Origin: Ligustrum vulgare
Taxonomy: Eukaryota; Streptophyta; Magnoliopsida; Lamiales; Oleaceae
Assembly: GCA_963555705.1 (NCBI GenBank)
Contig: OY743176.1
Location: forward strand, 37,742,497 to 37,806,496
Direction of reading: 5' to 3'
DNA length: 64,000 nucleotides
Shown: one piece after another, positions 20,279-30,183 of the stretch
Position numbering within the stretch: the first letter of the stretch is position 1
Layout of the letters: the number at the start of each line of letters is the position of its first letter
Notes under the pieces: generated by a model
Seen by the model: the letters and a program-made list of their open reading frames with translations, nothing else
Told to the model about the DNA's origin: nothing
The model's database searches: none
Translations under genes and position numbers: made by a program

Positions 20279-21737
20279 ATGTCACAGAAGGAAGTTTCGT
20301 AGATGGAAAGGGATCTTCAAGATTTTAAAATGCTTGCAATGGTGGAGGAACGTTTTGCAAAACTGGAGGCGAGGTTGGATGCAAAGTTGGAAGCAAAATT
20401 TGGTACACAATCTGGAGTAAATGTGGAAAAACATAATAATCCCGGGGGGACACGTGGTGTGGGAATTGTTAAACCACGTCAGGAACAAATTAGAGCTAGG
20501 AATGAACGTGTTGAGGTTATATTGATAATGATGAGGATAGTGGTGAATTATCTATTACTAGTGTTGGTAGGAGACGAGATCGGGGAGAAAGACGTGATAG
20601 GGGATATAGGCGTGATCGTAGGGATGATGTAGATGGACATGTTGGTAACATTAAGATGTCCATTCCCTCGTTTCAGGGTAAGAGTAATCCGGACGTTTAT
20701 TTTGAATGGGAAAAGAGGGTAGAATTAATTTTTGATTGTCAAAATTATTCTGAAGCTAAAAAGGTTAAATTGGCAGTCGTAGAATTTACTGATTATGCTA
20801 TAGTATGGTGGGATCAATTGGTTACTAGTAAAAGGAGGAACGGGGAGAGGCCTATTGAAACTTGGGATGAGTTGAAGGCCCTTATGAGAAAACGATTTGT
20901 GCCTGGACATTACTATAGGGATCTCTACCAAAAACTACAAACCCTTTCCCAATGTAGTAAGAGTGTGGAGGATTACCATAGGGAGATGGAGGTTGCCATG
21001 ATTAGGGCAGATATAGAGGAAGACCCGAAGGCAACCATGGCTAGGTTTTTAAATGGTTTAAATCGAGATATTGCTAATGTTATTGAATTGCAGCATTATA
21101 TCGATTTGGAGGAGATGCTTCACGTGGCCATGAAAGTGGAGCGACAATTAAAAAGGAAGGGAACTTCAAAATTTTCTACAAGTTCCAATTCTTTTGATAA
21201 GTCTACATGGAGCGGGACTTCTAAAAATGATGGGGTTGTGCAGAAAAATAAATTTGAGGCAACGAAGGGAAAAATAGAGCCACCCAACAAAGGTAAAATT
21301 GCTTTTGATTCTCAAACTCCTAGGACTAGAGATATTCGTTGTTTTAAATGTTCCGGCTTAGGACATATTTCTTCACAATGTCCAAATAAACGAATATTGG
21401 TTATGCGTGACGGGGTATTAAGTTCGGAGGATGAGAAAGAGGGAGAAGTGGAGGATGAGTATAAGGATATGCCAGCTCTACAGGATGTTAATGAAAATGA
21501 TGATGGGGACTATGCAGTAGCTAAATCACTTTTCACTAGGAGAGCCCTTAGTACTCAAGTTAAGGTGGAAGAGTCGGGTGAGCAGCGAGAAAATATATTT
21601 CATACTAGGTGCTTTGTGAATAACAAGGTGTGTAGTTTGATAATAGATGGTGGTAGTTGTGCGAACGTTGCTAGCACTACTCTAGTGGAGAAATTATGCC
21701 TACCTATACTAAAACACCCTAGGATAAGCAATGGTTA
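20279..21737 (+). pseudogene. gag: Family A copy 2 gag-protease
   Basis: ATG at 20279 (MSQKEVS), a TAG at codon 8 (20300-20302), coil VEERFAKLEARLDAKLEAKF, a frame break in the Arg/Asp-rich region, then an open 360-residue part from 20656: MSIPSFQGKSNP, gag core, zinc knuckle CFKCSGLGHISSQC (21343-21384) and protease IIDGGSCANVASTTLVEKL (about 21640). A short deletion after KHPR breaks the frame at 21738. It packages RNA and matures Gag in intact relatives. Confidence 0.88.
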
Positions 21738-22690
21738 AACGAATCGGGTGAGATTAAGGTGAATCAACATGTGGTAGTTGATTTGGCAATTGAGAATTAT
21801 GAATATAGCGTGATTTGTGATGTGGTACCAATGCATGCGGGGCACATTTTGTTGGGCAGGCCATGGCAATTCGATAGGAAGGTTATTCATGATGGTTTTA
21901 AAAATAGGTATACCTTCACTAAGGATGGGAAAGATATCAAACTAATGCCTTTGTCACCTCAACAGGTCTATGAAGACCAACTGAAATTAAAAAGTGAGGA
22001 AGAGAGAAAGAGGGTCAGGACCATGATCCCGGAAAAAAGGAGAGTTGAGTGAACAGAAGAGGGTCGGGACCACGATCCCGGAAAAAGGAGAGTTGTGTGA
22101 AAAACCGAGAGTTGGGACTACGATCCCAGAAAAAGGAGAGGGTGTGAAGAGTGCCAGTAAAAATAAAAGAGAGAAAACAAAGGTGAGCTTCTACACAAAA
22201 CAGAGTGATATCACCAAAGCTATTTCTATAAATAAACCAGTGATTTTACTCATGTATAAGGAATCTCTCCTTGTACTTGATGAAGCTAACCACTCCCTCC
22301 CCAGTTTAGCTGTGTCTCTTTTGCAGGAATTTGCAGATTTATTTCCCGAGGAGATTCCTAGTGGGCTGCCGCCAATTCGAGGGATTGAACACCAGATTGA
22401 CTTCGTGCTGGGAGAAGTCATCCCAAACAGGCCAGCTTATAGGAGCAATCCCGACGAGACCAAAGAGCTACAAAAGCAGGTTGAAGAGCTGTTGAAAAAG
22501 GGCTATGTTAGGGAAAGCATGAGCCCATGTGCAGTACCAGTTTTGTTGGTGCCAAAAAAAGATGGGACTTGGAGGATGTGCGTGGATTGTAGAGCAGTCA
22601 ACAACATTACGGTAAAGTATCGCCATCCCATACCTAGACTTGATGACATGCTTGATGAACTATATATATGGTGCTTGTATGTTTAGCAAA
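21738..22690 (+). pseudogene. pol: Family A copy 2: protease end, linker, RT start
   Basis: 21759-22052 carries the protease end (VICDVVPMHAGHILLGRPW). The linker holds KRVGTTIPEKGELCEK-type tandem peptides (22013-22140). From 22045 the frame reads into [37 protein letters not shown]. An extra TATA inside CTATATATATGG shifts the frame at about 22672. The repeated peptide contains GGGACCACGATCCC, an imperfect DNA palindrome. Confidence 0.85.
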
Positions 22691-24912
22691 ATAGACCTTA
22701 AGAGTGGTTGTCACCAAATTCGAATGAAAGAAGGTGATGAATGGAAAACCGCCTTCAAAACCAAATATGGTTTATATGAATGGATGGTTATGCCATTCGG
22801 CCTCTCAAATGCACCTAGCACTTTTATGAGACTAATGAACCATGTTTTACGTGCTTACATTGGTAAATTTGTTGTGGTATACTTTGATGACATTTTGGTA
22901 TATAGTAAGAACTTAAGTGATCACATTGAGCATTTAAGATCTGTTTTGGAAGTTTTGAAAACTGAAAAACTATATGCGAATTTTAAAAAGTGTACTTTTT
23001 GCATGAAAAAGGTAATTTTTCTTGAGTTTGTTGTTAGTGTTAATGGTGTAGAGGTAGATGAGGAGAAAATTCGTGCTATTAAAGAATGACCAACTCCCAA
23101 AAGTATTACGGAGGTTAGGAGCTTCCACAGGTTGGCTGAGTTTTATAGGAGATTTGTTGAAGACTTTAGCACACTTGCAGCACCACTCACAGAAATAGTC
23201 AAGAAAAGTGTAGGATTTCATTGGGGGGAAGCACAAGAAAATGCTTTTAAGGTACTTAAGGATAGGTTATGGTCTGTCCCGGTTTTGGCTTTACCTAACT
23301 TTAACCAAACCTTTGAGATTGAATGTGATGCATCAGGAATAGGTATTGGAGCCGTTCTTATGCAGGAAAAAAGGCCGTTTGCATTTTTCAGTGAAAAGCT
23401 GAGTGGGGCAGTTTTGAATTATCCTATCTACGACAAGGAGCTTTATGCTCTTGTTCGTGCCTTGGAGACATGGCAGCACTATCTGTGGCCAAAGGAATTC
23501 GTCATACACACTGACCACGAGTCACTGAAACACCTCAAGAGACAAGGTAAGCTAAACAAAAGACACGCCCGTTGGATGGAATTCATTGAGACTTTTCCAT
23601 ACGTCATTCGCTATAAGCAAGGTAAGGAGAATGTGGTAGCAGATGCCCATTCTCGCAAGTACGTATTTCTAAACTCTTTAAATGCGAAGTTGCTTGGATT
23701 TGAATATATAAGAGGTATGTATGCTAATAATGACCCTGATTTTTCTACCATTTATGCTTCATGTGAAAAGGGTGCAATTGATAAATTTTATAGGCATATG
23801 GCTATTTATTTAAAGAAAATAAACTTTGTGTGCCTAATTGTTCTATGCGTGAATTGCTAGTGCGTGAGGCTCATGGTGATGAACCTAATGGGACACTTTG
23901 GTGTAATTAAGACTTTAGGAACTTTACAAGAGCACTTTTATTGGCCTAAAATGAAAAGGAATGTTCACCATATTTGTGAAAGGTGCATAAAGTGTAAATA
24001 ATCTAAGTCTAGGGTCTTACCACAAGGTTTGTATACACCTTTGCCCGTTCCTAATGAACCTTGGGTAGATATATCTATGGATTTTGTGTTAGGTGTGCCT
24101 AGGACAAAAAAAGGTAGAGACTCGATATTTATGGTGGTAGACAGATTTAGCAAAATGACGCATTTTACTCCTTGTAATAAAACTGATGACGCAACAAACA
24201 TAGCTGACCTATTCTTTAGGGTGGTTGTGAGACTCCATGGGATACCTAGGAGTATTGTGTCTGATAGGGATGTTAAGTTCCTAAGCAACTTTTGGAAAGT
24301 CTTGTGGGGGAAGATGGGTACTAAATTATTATTTTCTACTACATGTCACCCGCAAACTTTTGGAAAGTTTTGCGCACTATAATAAATAAGAATTTAAAAG
24401 GTTGGGAGGAATGTTTGTCATTTGTGGAATTTGCTTATAATCGATCTGTGCATTCTACTACTTCATGTTCACCTTTTGAAGTTGTTTATGGTTTCAACCC
24501 GTTAACTCCTCTTGATTTAATTCCTTTACCTATAGATGAACAGAGCAGTTTGGACGGGGCGAAAAAAGCTAAGCTTGTGAAAGAGCTTCATGTGAAGGTG
24601 AAAGGGCAAATTGAAAAGAAAAATGAGCGTTATGCGACTCATGCAGACAAAGGTAGGAGGCAAGTGACGTTCGAGCTGGGTGATTGGGTGTGAGAAAACT
24701 TGCGAAAGGAGCGATTTCCAACCCAAAGAAAGTCTAAGTTGTAGCCAAGAGGCGATGGACCTTTTCAGATCCTTGAAAAGATAAATGAGAATGCATATAA
24801 GATCGATCTTCCAGGTGAGTATAACGTGTCTGCTTCTTTTAATGTTGCTGATCTTTCTCTGTTTGATGCAGGTGATGATTTGAGGACGAATCCTTTTCAA
24901 CAAGGAGGGGAT
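22640..24912 (+). pseudogene. pol: Family A copy 2 pol: RT, RNase H, integrase
   Basis: RT palm with [10 protein letters not shown] (22881 region); RNase H with [17 protein letters not shown] and [10 protein letters not shown]; integrase zinc part to [18 protein letters not shown] at 23999-24001; core with [20 protein letters not shown] (24253 region); a deletion after CHPQT (24356-24368); then SPFEVVYGFNPLTPLDLIPL; a TGA at 24691; and LPGEYNVSASFNVADLSLFD, DLRTNPFQQGGDDE reaching the LTR edge. Other stops lie at 22684 and 23087. All catalytic domains are present but in several frames. Confidence 0.88.
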
Positions 24913-25161
24913 GATGAGTTTCGGAGTCATTCAACGAGTGTTGACCCATTGCACGTTCCCGCTGGACCAATAACGAGACAAAGAGCCAAAAGAATCAAGC
25001 AGGCAATGCAAGGATTCATGCAAGGGTGGATGGATGAGTGTTCGAGTGCAAAGACATCATTTACGTTGCATAACAAAGTGGAAGAGGAACCAAAGTTGTT
25101 ACTATGCATTTGGATCAAAGAACAACAAGAAATTGGGGTAGAAGCATTCTTACGGCCGTAA
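24826..25161 (+). CDS. pol: Family A pol C-terminus running into the 3' LTR
   Basis: Open segment of 111 residues. SASFNVADLSLFDAGDDLRTN lies in the internal region; the LTR starts at 24912 inside GGDDEF; then STSVDPLHVPAGPITRQRAK, QAMQGFMQGWMDECSSAKTS and WIKEQQEIGVEAFLRP-stop. The TAA at 25159-25161 lies within the first palindrome of the array. Pol overlapping the 3' LTR is known for CRM-type chromoviruses, which supports but does not prove that placement. I do not see a classical chromodomain. It is the 3' end of a broken gene. Confidence 0.7.
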   Translation: MSASFNVADLSLFDAGDDLRTNPFQQGGDDEFRSHSTSVDPLHVPAGPITRQRAKRIKQAMQGFMQGWMDECSSAKTSFTLHNKVEEEPKLLLCIWIKEQQEIGVEAFLRP

Positions 25162-25817
25162 CACCGACTTTTACGGCCGTAAAATCATGATGGCGAAATT
25201 TGAATAGAAATGCCATTACGGCCATAACATATCATCTTACGGCCGTAACTGAAGAAGAAGGACTCACGGCCGTAATCAAATTCTCACGGCCGTAACCAGA
25301 ATTTGTAACTTTTAATTTTGTTCAGAACGTCGTTTACGGCCGTAAAATAAATTGTCACGGCCGTAACAGATGTTTTGCTTTTTAGTCTGTAAGTCACTTA
25401 CGGCCATAAACTTAAAAGTTACGGCCGTAAATTAGGCGGCGTATTTTAACCTAGTTTCAGCATTTAGTATATTTTGCAATTCTAGTTTATTTTGGTTGCT
25501 TTATTTTGTTAGCCTATTTATATAGCTTTATTCAGTATTGTAAGAACAACTTTTATTCTTGAGATTAATGATATTGAATGTGAGATATTCCCTTAATTTT
25601 CTTCTTGTTCTCGTTGAACAAATTTGAACTTATCAAAGGATTTGACAACCTTTGTGGCGTTCCCCCTTTGTGGTTCTTATCTCCGCATCGTAACGGGTTT
25701 TGAGTTTAATATACCCATAGTTCTTGCGTCGTGAGGTCGGGGTTGCATTGTTATCGTCTACTATCTTGGATTTTAGAGCTTTCCGGCGTTTAATTCCGCG
25801 TGTTCTTGGTGATCCCC
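24912..25817 (+). repeat. Family A 3' LTR of copy 2, end missing
   Basis: TGATGAGTTTCGG to GTGATCCCCG; the last 15 or so bases (...GGATCACATCA) are deleted. It carries the coding segment, a palindrome array (about 25150-25435), TATTTATATA at 25515-25524, and one hairpin module at 25626-25662 (inner stem CAAAGG/CCTTTG). At 25818 it is joined to a minus-strand LTR fragment. Confidence 0.85.
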
Positions 25818-26339
25818 GCCTAACATATCTTAAATTGCGGTGCCTAAGTTACGACCGTGACTTATGAGTTTACGGCCGTAAGTAAGCTACGGATTAAAAA
25901 TTCAAGACATATGTTACGGCCGTGACAAATTTATATACGGCCGTAATCAACTCTCCGAATAAAAAAATAAAAACTACTAACCATATTTATAGCCGTGAGG
26001 ATTTGGTTTACGGCTGTAAGTCCTCTTCTGCTTAATTTCTCCATAGTAGTGTTACGACCGTGAATCTGTTACGGCGCTAATGTTGGGCGTTACGGCCGTG
26101 AATTAGTTGCTACACAGTTTTCTTGTTGTTCCTTGATCCAAATGCATTGTAATAACTTTGGCTCCTCTTCCACTTTGTTATGCAACGTAAATGAGGTCCT
26201 CGCACTCGAGCACTAATCCATCCATGCTTGCATGAATCCTTGCATCGCCTGCTTGATTCTTTTGGCTCTTTGCCTCGTTATTGGTCCTACGGGCACGTGC
26301 AACGGGTCAACGCTCGTCGAGCCACTCCGGAACTCATCA
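25818..26339 (-). repeat. Family A LTR fragment
   Basis: Reverse-oriented array, coding segment and true LTR end (...CCGGAACTCATCA at 26339). R, U5 and the other LTR end are missing. The coding segment on the minus strand is again WMDxCSSARTS type. Confidence 0.78.
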
Positions 26340-27005
26340 CACCTAGTATGAAAGGAGAGTTGTGTGAAAAATCGAGAGTTGGGACCACAATCCCAGAAAA
26401 AGGAGAGTATAAGGATATGCCAGCTCTAGAGGATTTTAGTAAAAATGATGATGAGGACTATGCAGTAGCTGTTTCACTTGTCACTAGGAGAGCCCTTAGT
26501 ACTCAAGTTAAGGTGGAAGAGTCGGGTGACCAGTGAGAAAATATATTTCATACTAGGTGCTTTGTGAATAACAAGGTTGTAGTTTGATAATAGATGGTGG
26601 TAGTTGTACGAACGTTTTTAGCACTACTCTAGTGGAGAAATTGTGCCTACCTATACTAAAACACCCTAGGCCATATAAAAAGGAAGTCTGAAGAGTGCCA
26701 GTAAAAATAAAAGACAGAAAACAAAAGTGAGCTTCTACGCAAAACAGAGTGATATCACCAAAGATATTTCTACAAATAAACCCGTGATTTTACTAGTGTA
26801 TAAGGAATCTCTCCTTGTACTTGATGAAGCTAACCACTCCCTCCCCAGTTTAGTTGTGTCTCTTTTGCAGGAATTTGCAGATTTATTTCCCGAGGATATT
26901 CCTAGTGGGCTGCCGCCAATTCGAGGGATTGAACACCAGATTGACTTCGTGCCGGGAGCCGTCATTCCAAATAGGCCAGCTTATAGGAGCAATCCAGAGG
27001 AGACC
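26340..27005 (+). pseudogene. Family A gag-pol fragments, internally deleted
   Basis: Pieces in order: linker peptide KGELCEKSRVGTTIPEK, gag end YKDMPALEDFSKNDDEDYA, protease with IIDGGSCTNVFSTTLVEKLC across a one-base deletion, then a jump to [20 protein letters not shown] and RT start [20 protein letters not shown] up to AYRSNPEET. The zinc knuckle and protease end are deleted. The right end is cut by the B LTR at 27006. Confidence 0.8.
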
Positions 27006-27344
27006 TGATGTGACCCGGAAAAGGAGTCAAAAATGAGAAATCAAGATCCAGTCAACTATGTCAGAATTGGATGGATAATATATGTTTTTCGAGTAGAAAC
27101 AGGTCGCTGAGCAAGACTCATGGGCTAAAGCCCTTGAGCCCATTGATTTTAGGGACAAATTCCATCGTTTGGGGCTTCAAATTGGCAAATCAATGATGCA
27201 GACGGAAATTTACAATATTTCCATAATTATAGGATTTTTAATTATTTTGTTTCCTTTTGGTTTTTAGGTTATTTTCATAATTTAGTATTCTAATTTAATT
27301 AGAATTCTATTCAGAGTCAGTTAGCGATTAGGTTTTATTTTGCC

Positions 27345-27353
27345 TATTTATAT
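27345..27353 (+). promoter_or_regulatory. LTR TATA box
   Basis: TATTTATAT in the context GCCTATTTATATGC, conserved in nearly every LTR of families A-D here. Transcription would be expected to start about 25-35 bases downstream, putting the hairpin modules and primer site in the RNA leader. AATAAA follows at 27392. Confidence 0.65.
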
Positions 27354-27446
27354 GCTTTTCTATTCAATGTAAAAACAGAATACTTTTGGTGAATAAAAAT
27401 TATATTGAGTGTTTTCTCAACATTGTTCTGGAATTGAACAAACTTC

Positions 27447-27531
27447 GAACTTATCAAATATTGTGGGATATTTGTGGTGTTCAACAAATCAATTGAACTT
27501 ATCAAGGATCTGGACATTCCTTGTGGCGTTC
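27447..27531 (+). other. Tandem R/U5 RNA hairpin modules
   Basis: Module 1 inner stem CAAATAT/ATATTTG with loop TGTGGG; module 2 inner stem CAAGGA/TCCTTG with loop TCTGGACAT. Both sit in the frame GAAC-TTAT ... TGG(T/C)-GTTC, where GAAC can pair with GTTC. Other copies have inner stems CAAAGG/CCTTTG (5638-5674, 25626-25662) and CAAGATT/AATCTTG (41678-41709). Confidence 0.72.
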
Positions 27532-27703
27532 CCCCTTTGTGGTTCTTATCTCCGCATCGTAACGGGTTTTGGGTTTAATATACCCATAGTTCTTGCGTCG
27601 TGAGGTCGGGGTTGCATTGTTATCGTCCTTCCAACCCGGATTCGGAACTTTCCAAGCGTTATTCCGCGAGCTACGACGAGGACCCCCTCCCGGGTTCTCA
27701 TCA

Positions 27704-28191
27704 TATGGTATCAGAGCTGGACTCTGAATTCAGGTTCTTGTGTTTTTCTATCCAGTTTGATTTTTATGTTTATCATCGAGTCCCATAAAAATCATCCATA
27801 TCCTATTTTTGTTATTTGAGTCTTTATTTTCAATTTTTCTTGTTCTTCTAGCCAGTAAATTTTTTTCCAGTTTGATCAATAAGAGTCGTCCTAAAAAAAT
27901 CAAAAGTGTTTTTCTTATTCGATTTTTTTCCAAATCCTGTCTCGTTTGTTTTTTTACGTTCGTGTCGAATTTTCGGATTTTATTAAAAAAAAAAAAAATT
28001 ATTTTTTTTTATTTATTTTTATTAATTCCGAAAATTCATCATAATTCACAAAAAAAAAAAAAAAGTCACTCCGAAATTCAAGAACCACTTTCTTGAATTT
28101 CATTAAATAATTGATATTCCTTGCCTTCTAAGTCAAAATTAAAATTCATTATTAGTCCTTGTGTCAAACTATTATTCCATTCCATTCCACA
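27704..28191 (+). other. Family B primer site and leader
   Basis: Primer-binding site 27704-27720 (perfect Met-tRNA core), then an AT-rich leader with A and T homopolymers (27984-28022, 28050-28064). Just before the ATG lies a CCATTCCATTCCACA repeat shared with the other MSKF-type copies. No gene. Confidence 0.85.
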
Positions 28192-29181
28192 ATGTCCAAA
28201 TTTCACGAAATTTCATCATCTAGGAAAGATCACCACCATCAATCTTCTCTGCTTGTCATGATGGAGAAACGGTTTGAGGAGTTATTTGCAAAATTGGAAG
28301 CGAATTTTGATGCGAAATTTGGGAAGGTTAAGAACTCAGTAGATACGCATAGTGCAGAACTTGCTCAACGGCGTGAAAGGGAATATAGGCGTAACCATAA
28401 ACCTAGGGTTGGGATTGGAGTTGATTGGGATGAAGAGATTAATGCGAGGGCGCTTTGGAAGAGTCGAACAGAGATTTTTGAGGAAAGGATGAGGTATGAA
28501 CGGAAGGCTAGAAAAGAAGCTAAGTTAAGAAAGAGGGAGAGTGAAAGGGAGGATGAAGCTAAATTACAACAGGGTGAAAGTGAGATTGGAGGGGATTTAA
28601 AATTGGAGTCTCAGGATATGAATGTTGGAAATAAGGAGGGAGACTTGAAACATGAATTAGAAGTAGTTGAAGAAACCCCGAATTTTGTGGTAGGAGATGA
28701 AAAGGTGGAGTTAGGTGATCAAACTCCAATATTTGATGAGGAAAAATTGGAAGTTGGGGATGAAGAATTAGAAGAGGTGGTAGAGTCCAAAAATTTGAAA
28801 GAGGAGGTTGTGCGTGAGAACGTGGAGCTAGAAGAATTGGTTGAGTTTGGGAGTAAAAAGATAGAAGAGGTTGAGCAAGAAATTGCAAAGAAGGAAGGAG
28901 GTGAAGAGCGGAATTTTGTTGTTGGGAAAAATGAATCGGAAATAATTCTTCATGAATACAAGGATCCATACCTTGTGCATGGAGACGCTAACATTTCCCT
29001 CCCCATTTTTGTTAAATCTTTCTTGCAGGTTTATTGTGCATGGAAGTTTGATTTGCATCGACCTTGGTCAATTCCCCTCATGTTTAAATACCTTATCGTC
29101 TACAAATTGGAGGAGCATCATTTATTGAATGCATGTCAGGGAATCGACAATTTTCCGTTTGATCCAGGAGGTACAGTTTGA
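28192..29181 (+). CDS. Family B Gag-like coiled-coil protein, intact
   Basis: 329 residues from ATG 28192 to TGA 29179-29181, the only complete B protein in the window. Residues about 20-50: coil EKRFEELFAKLEANFDAKFG, resembling the family A gag N-terminus. Residues about 60-75: RREREYRRNHKPRVGIG. The middle is very rich in Glu and Lys, predicted coiled coil or disordered. The last 78 residues are the conserved domain of B and C (HEYKDPYLVHGDANISLP, FLQVYCAWKFDLHRPW, HHLLNACQGIDNFPFDPGG). No zinc knuckle, protease or RT. MSKF was chosen over an upstream Met at 28159 because family C starts there. A role in RNA packaging is inferred only. Confidence 0.75.
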   Translation: MSKFHEISSSRKDHHHQSSLLVMMEKRFEELFAKLEANFDAKFGKVKNSVDTHSAELAQRREREYRRNHKPRVGIGVDWDEEINARALWKSRTEIFEERMRYERKARKEAKLRKRESEREDEAKLQQGESEIGGDLKLESQDMNVGNKEGDLKHELEVVEETPNFVVGDEKVELGDQTPIFDEEKLEVGDEELEEVVESKNLKEEVVRENVELEELVEFGSKKIEEVEQEIAKKEGGEERNFVVGKNESEIILHEYKDPYLVHGDANISLPIFVKSFLQVYCAWKFDLHRPWSIPLMFKYLIVYKLEEHHLLNACQGIDNFPFDPGGTV

Positions 29182-29485
29182 TTTTTCAAGAACAACACCA
29201 TGATTCGGGACGAATCATCCTAAAGAAGGAGGGAATGGTACGAATCAGGTGGGCTTGACGGGAAAATCTATAATTCAAGCCAAAACAAGAAGTCAAGCAG
29301 GTTCGGAGAACATCAGATCAAACATTGCTTGTACGAAGAAGGTTCGAGGCTAAACCAAGTGAGCAAGCCAAGAACAGTTTTATGATTCGGGACGAATCAT
29401 CTTAAAGGAAGAGGGGATGATGTGATCCGGAAAAGAAGCTAGCAATGTTATGATTCGGGACGAATCATCTTAAAGGAAGAGGGGA
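29182..29485 (+). other. Family B 3' region and LTR-edge extension
   Basis: 3' untranslated region containing ATGATTCGGGACGAATCATC three times in all (29200, 29383 and 29450 regions). LTR edges TGATGTGATCCGG occur at 29418 and 29486, 68 bp apart. No gene. Confidence 0.7.
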
Positions 29486-30183
29486 TGATGTGATCCGGAA
29501 AAGACGTCAAAAATGAGAAATCAAGATCCAGTCAACTATGTCAGAATTGGATGGATAATATATGTTTTTCGAGTAGAAAAAGGTCGCTAAGCAAGACTCA
29601 TGGGCTAATGCCCTTGAGCCCATTGATTTTAGGGACAAATTCCATCGTTTGGGGCTTCAAATTGGCAAATCAATAGTGCAGAAGGAAATTTACAATATTT
29701 CCATAATTATAGGATTTTTAATTATTTTGTTTCCTTTTGGTTTTTAGGTTATTTTCATAATTTAGTATTCTAATTTAATTAGAATTCTATTCAGAGTCAG
29801 TTAGCGATTAGGTTTTATTTTGCCTATTTATATGCTTTTCTATTCAATGTAAAAACAGAATACTTTTGGTGAATAAAAATTATATTGAGTGTTTTCTCAA
29901 CATTGTTCTGGAATTGAACAAACTTCGAACTTATCAAATATTGTGGGATATTTGTGGTGTTCAACAAATCAATTGAACTTATCAAGGATCTGAACATTCC
30001 TTGTGGCGTTCCCCCTTTGTGGTTCTTATCTCCGCATCGTAACGGGTTTTGGGTTTAATATACCCATAGTTCTTGCGTCGTGAGGTCGGGGTTGCATTGT
30101 TATCGTCCTTCCAACCCGGATTCGGAACTTTCCAAGCGTTATTCCGCGAGCTACGACGAGGACCCCCTCCCGGGTTCTCATCA
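29486..30183 (+). repeat. Family B LTR shared by two tandem copies (698 bp)
   Basis: Serves as the 3' LTR of the copy at 27006 and as the 5' LTR of the next copy, because a second primer site (30184-30200) and leader follow directly. Same array-less U3 type and same length as 27006-27703. Confidence 0.9.

Larger units (their letters stand above)
27006..27703 (+). repeat. Family B 5' LTR of the tandem pair (698 bp)
   Basis: TGATGTGACCCGG...GGGTTCTCATCA, followed by primer site TATGGTATCAGAGCTGG (27704-27720). No CGGCCG array; U3 has an alternative block with an inverted repeat around GGGCTAAAGCCC (27122-27133). TATTTATAT at 27345-27353 and AATAAA at 27392-27397. Two hairpin modules at 27447-27482 and 27495-27531. 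Only about ten differences from the LTR at 29486, the same length, so the pair is recent. Confidence 0.9.

Noticed and set aside
28985..29040. Possible intron end TTTCTTGCAG in the B ORF
   Set aside because: The frame is open across it in the intact copy (VKSFLQVYCAW) and the residues are conserved in family C.
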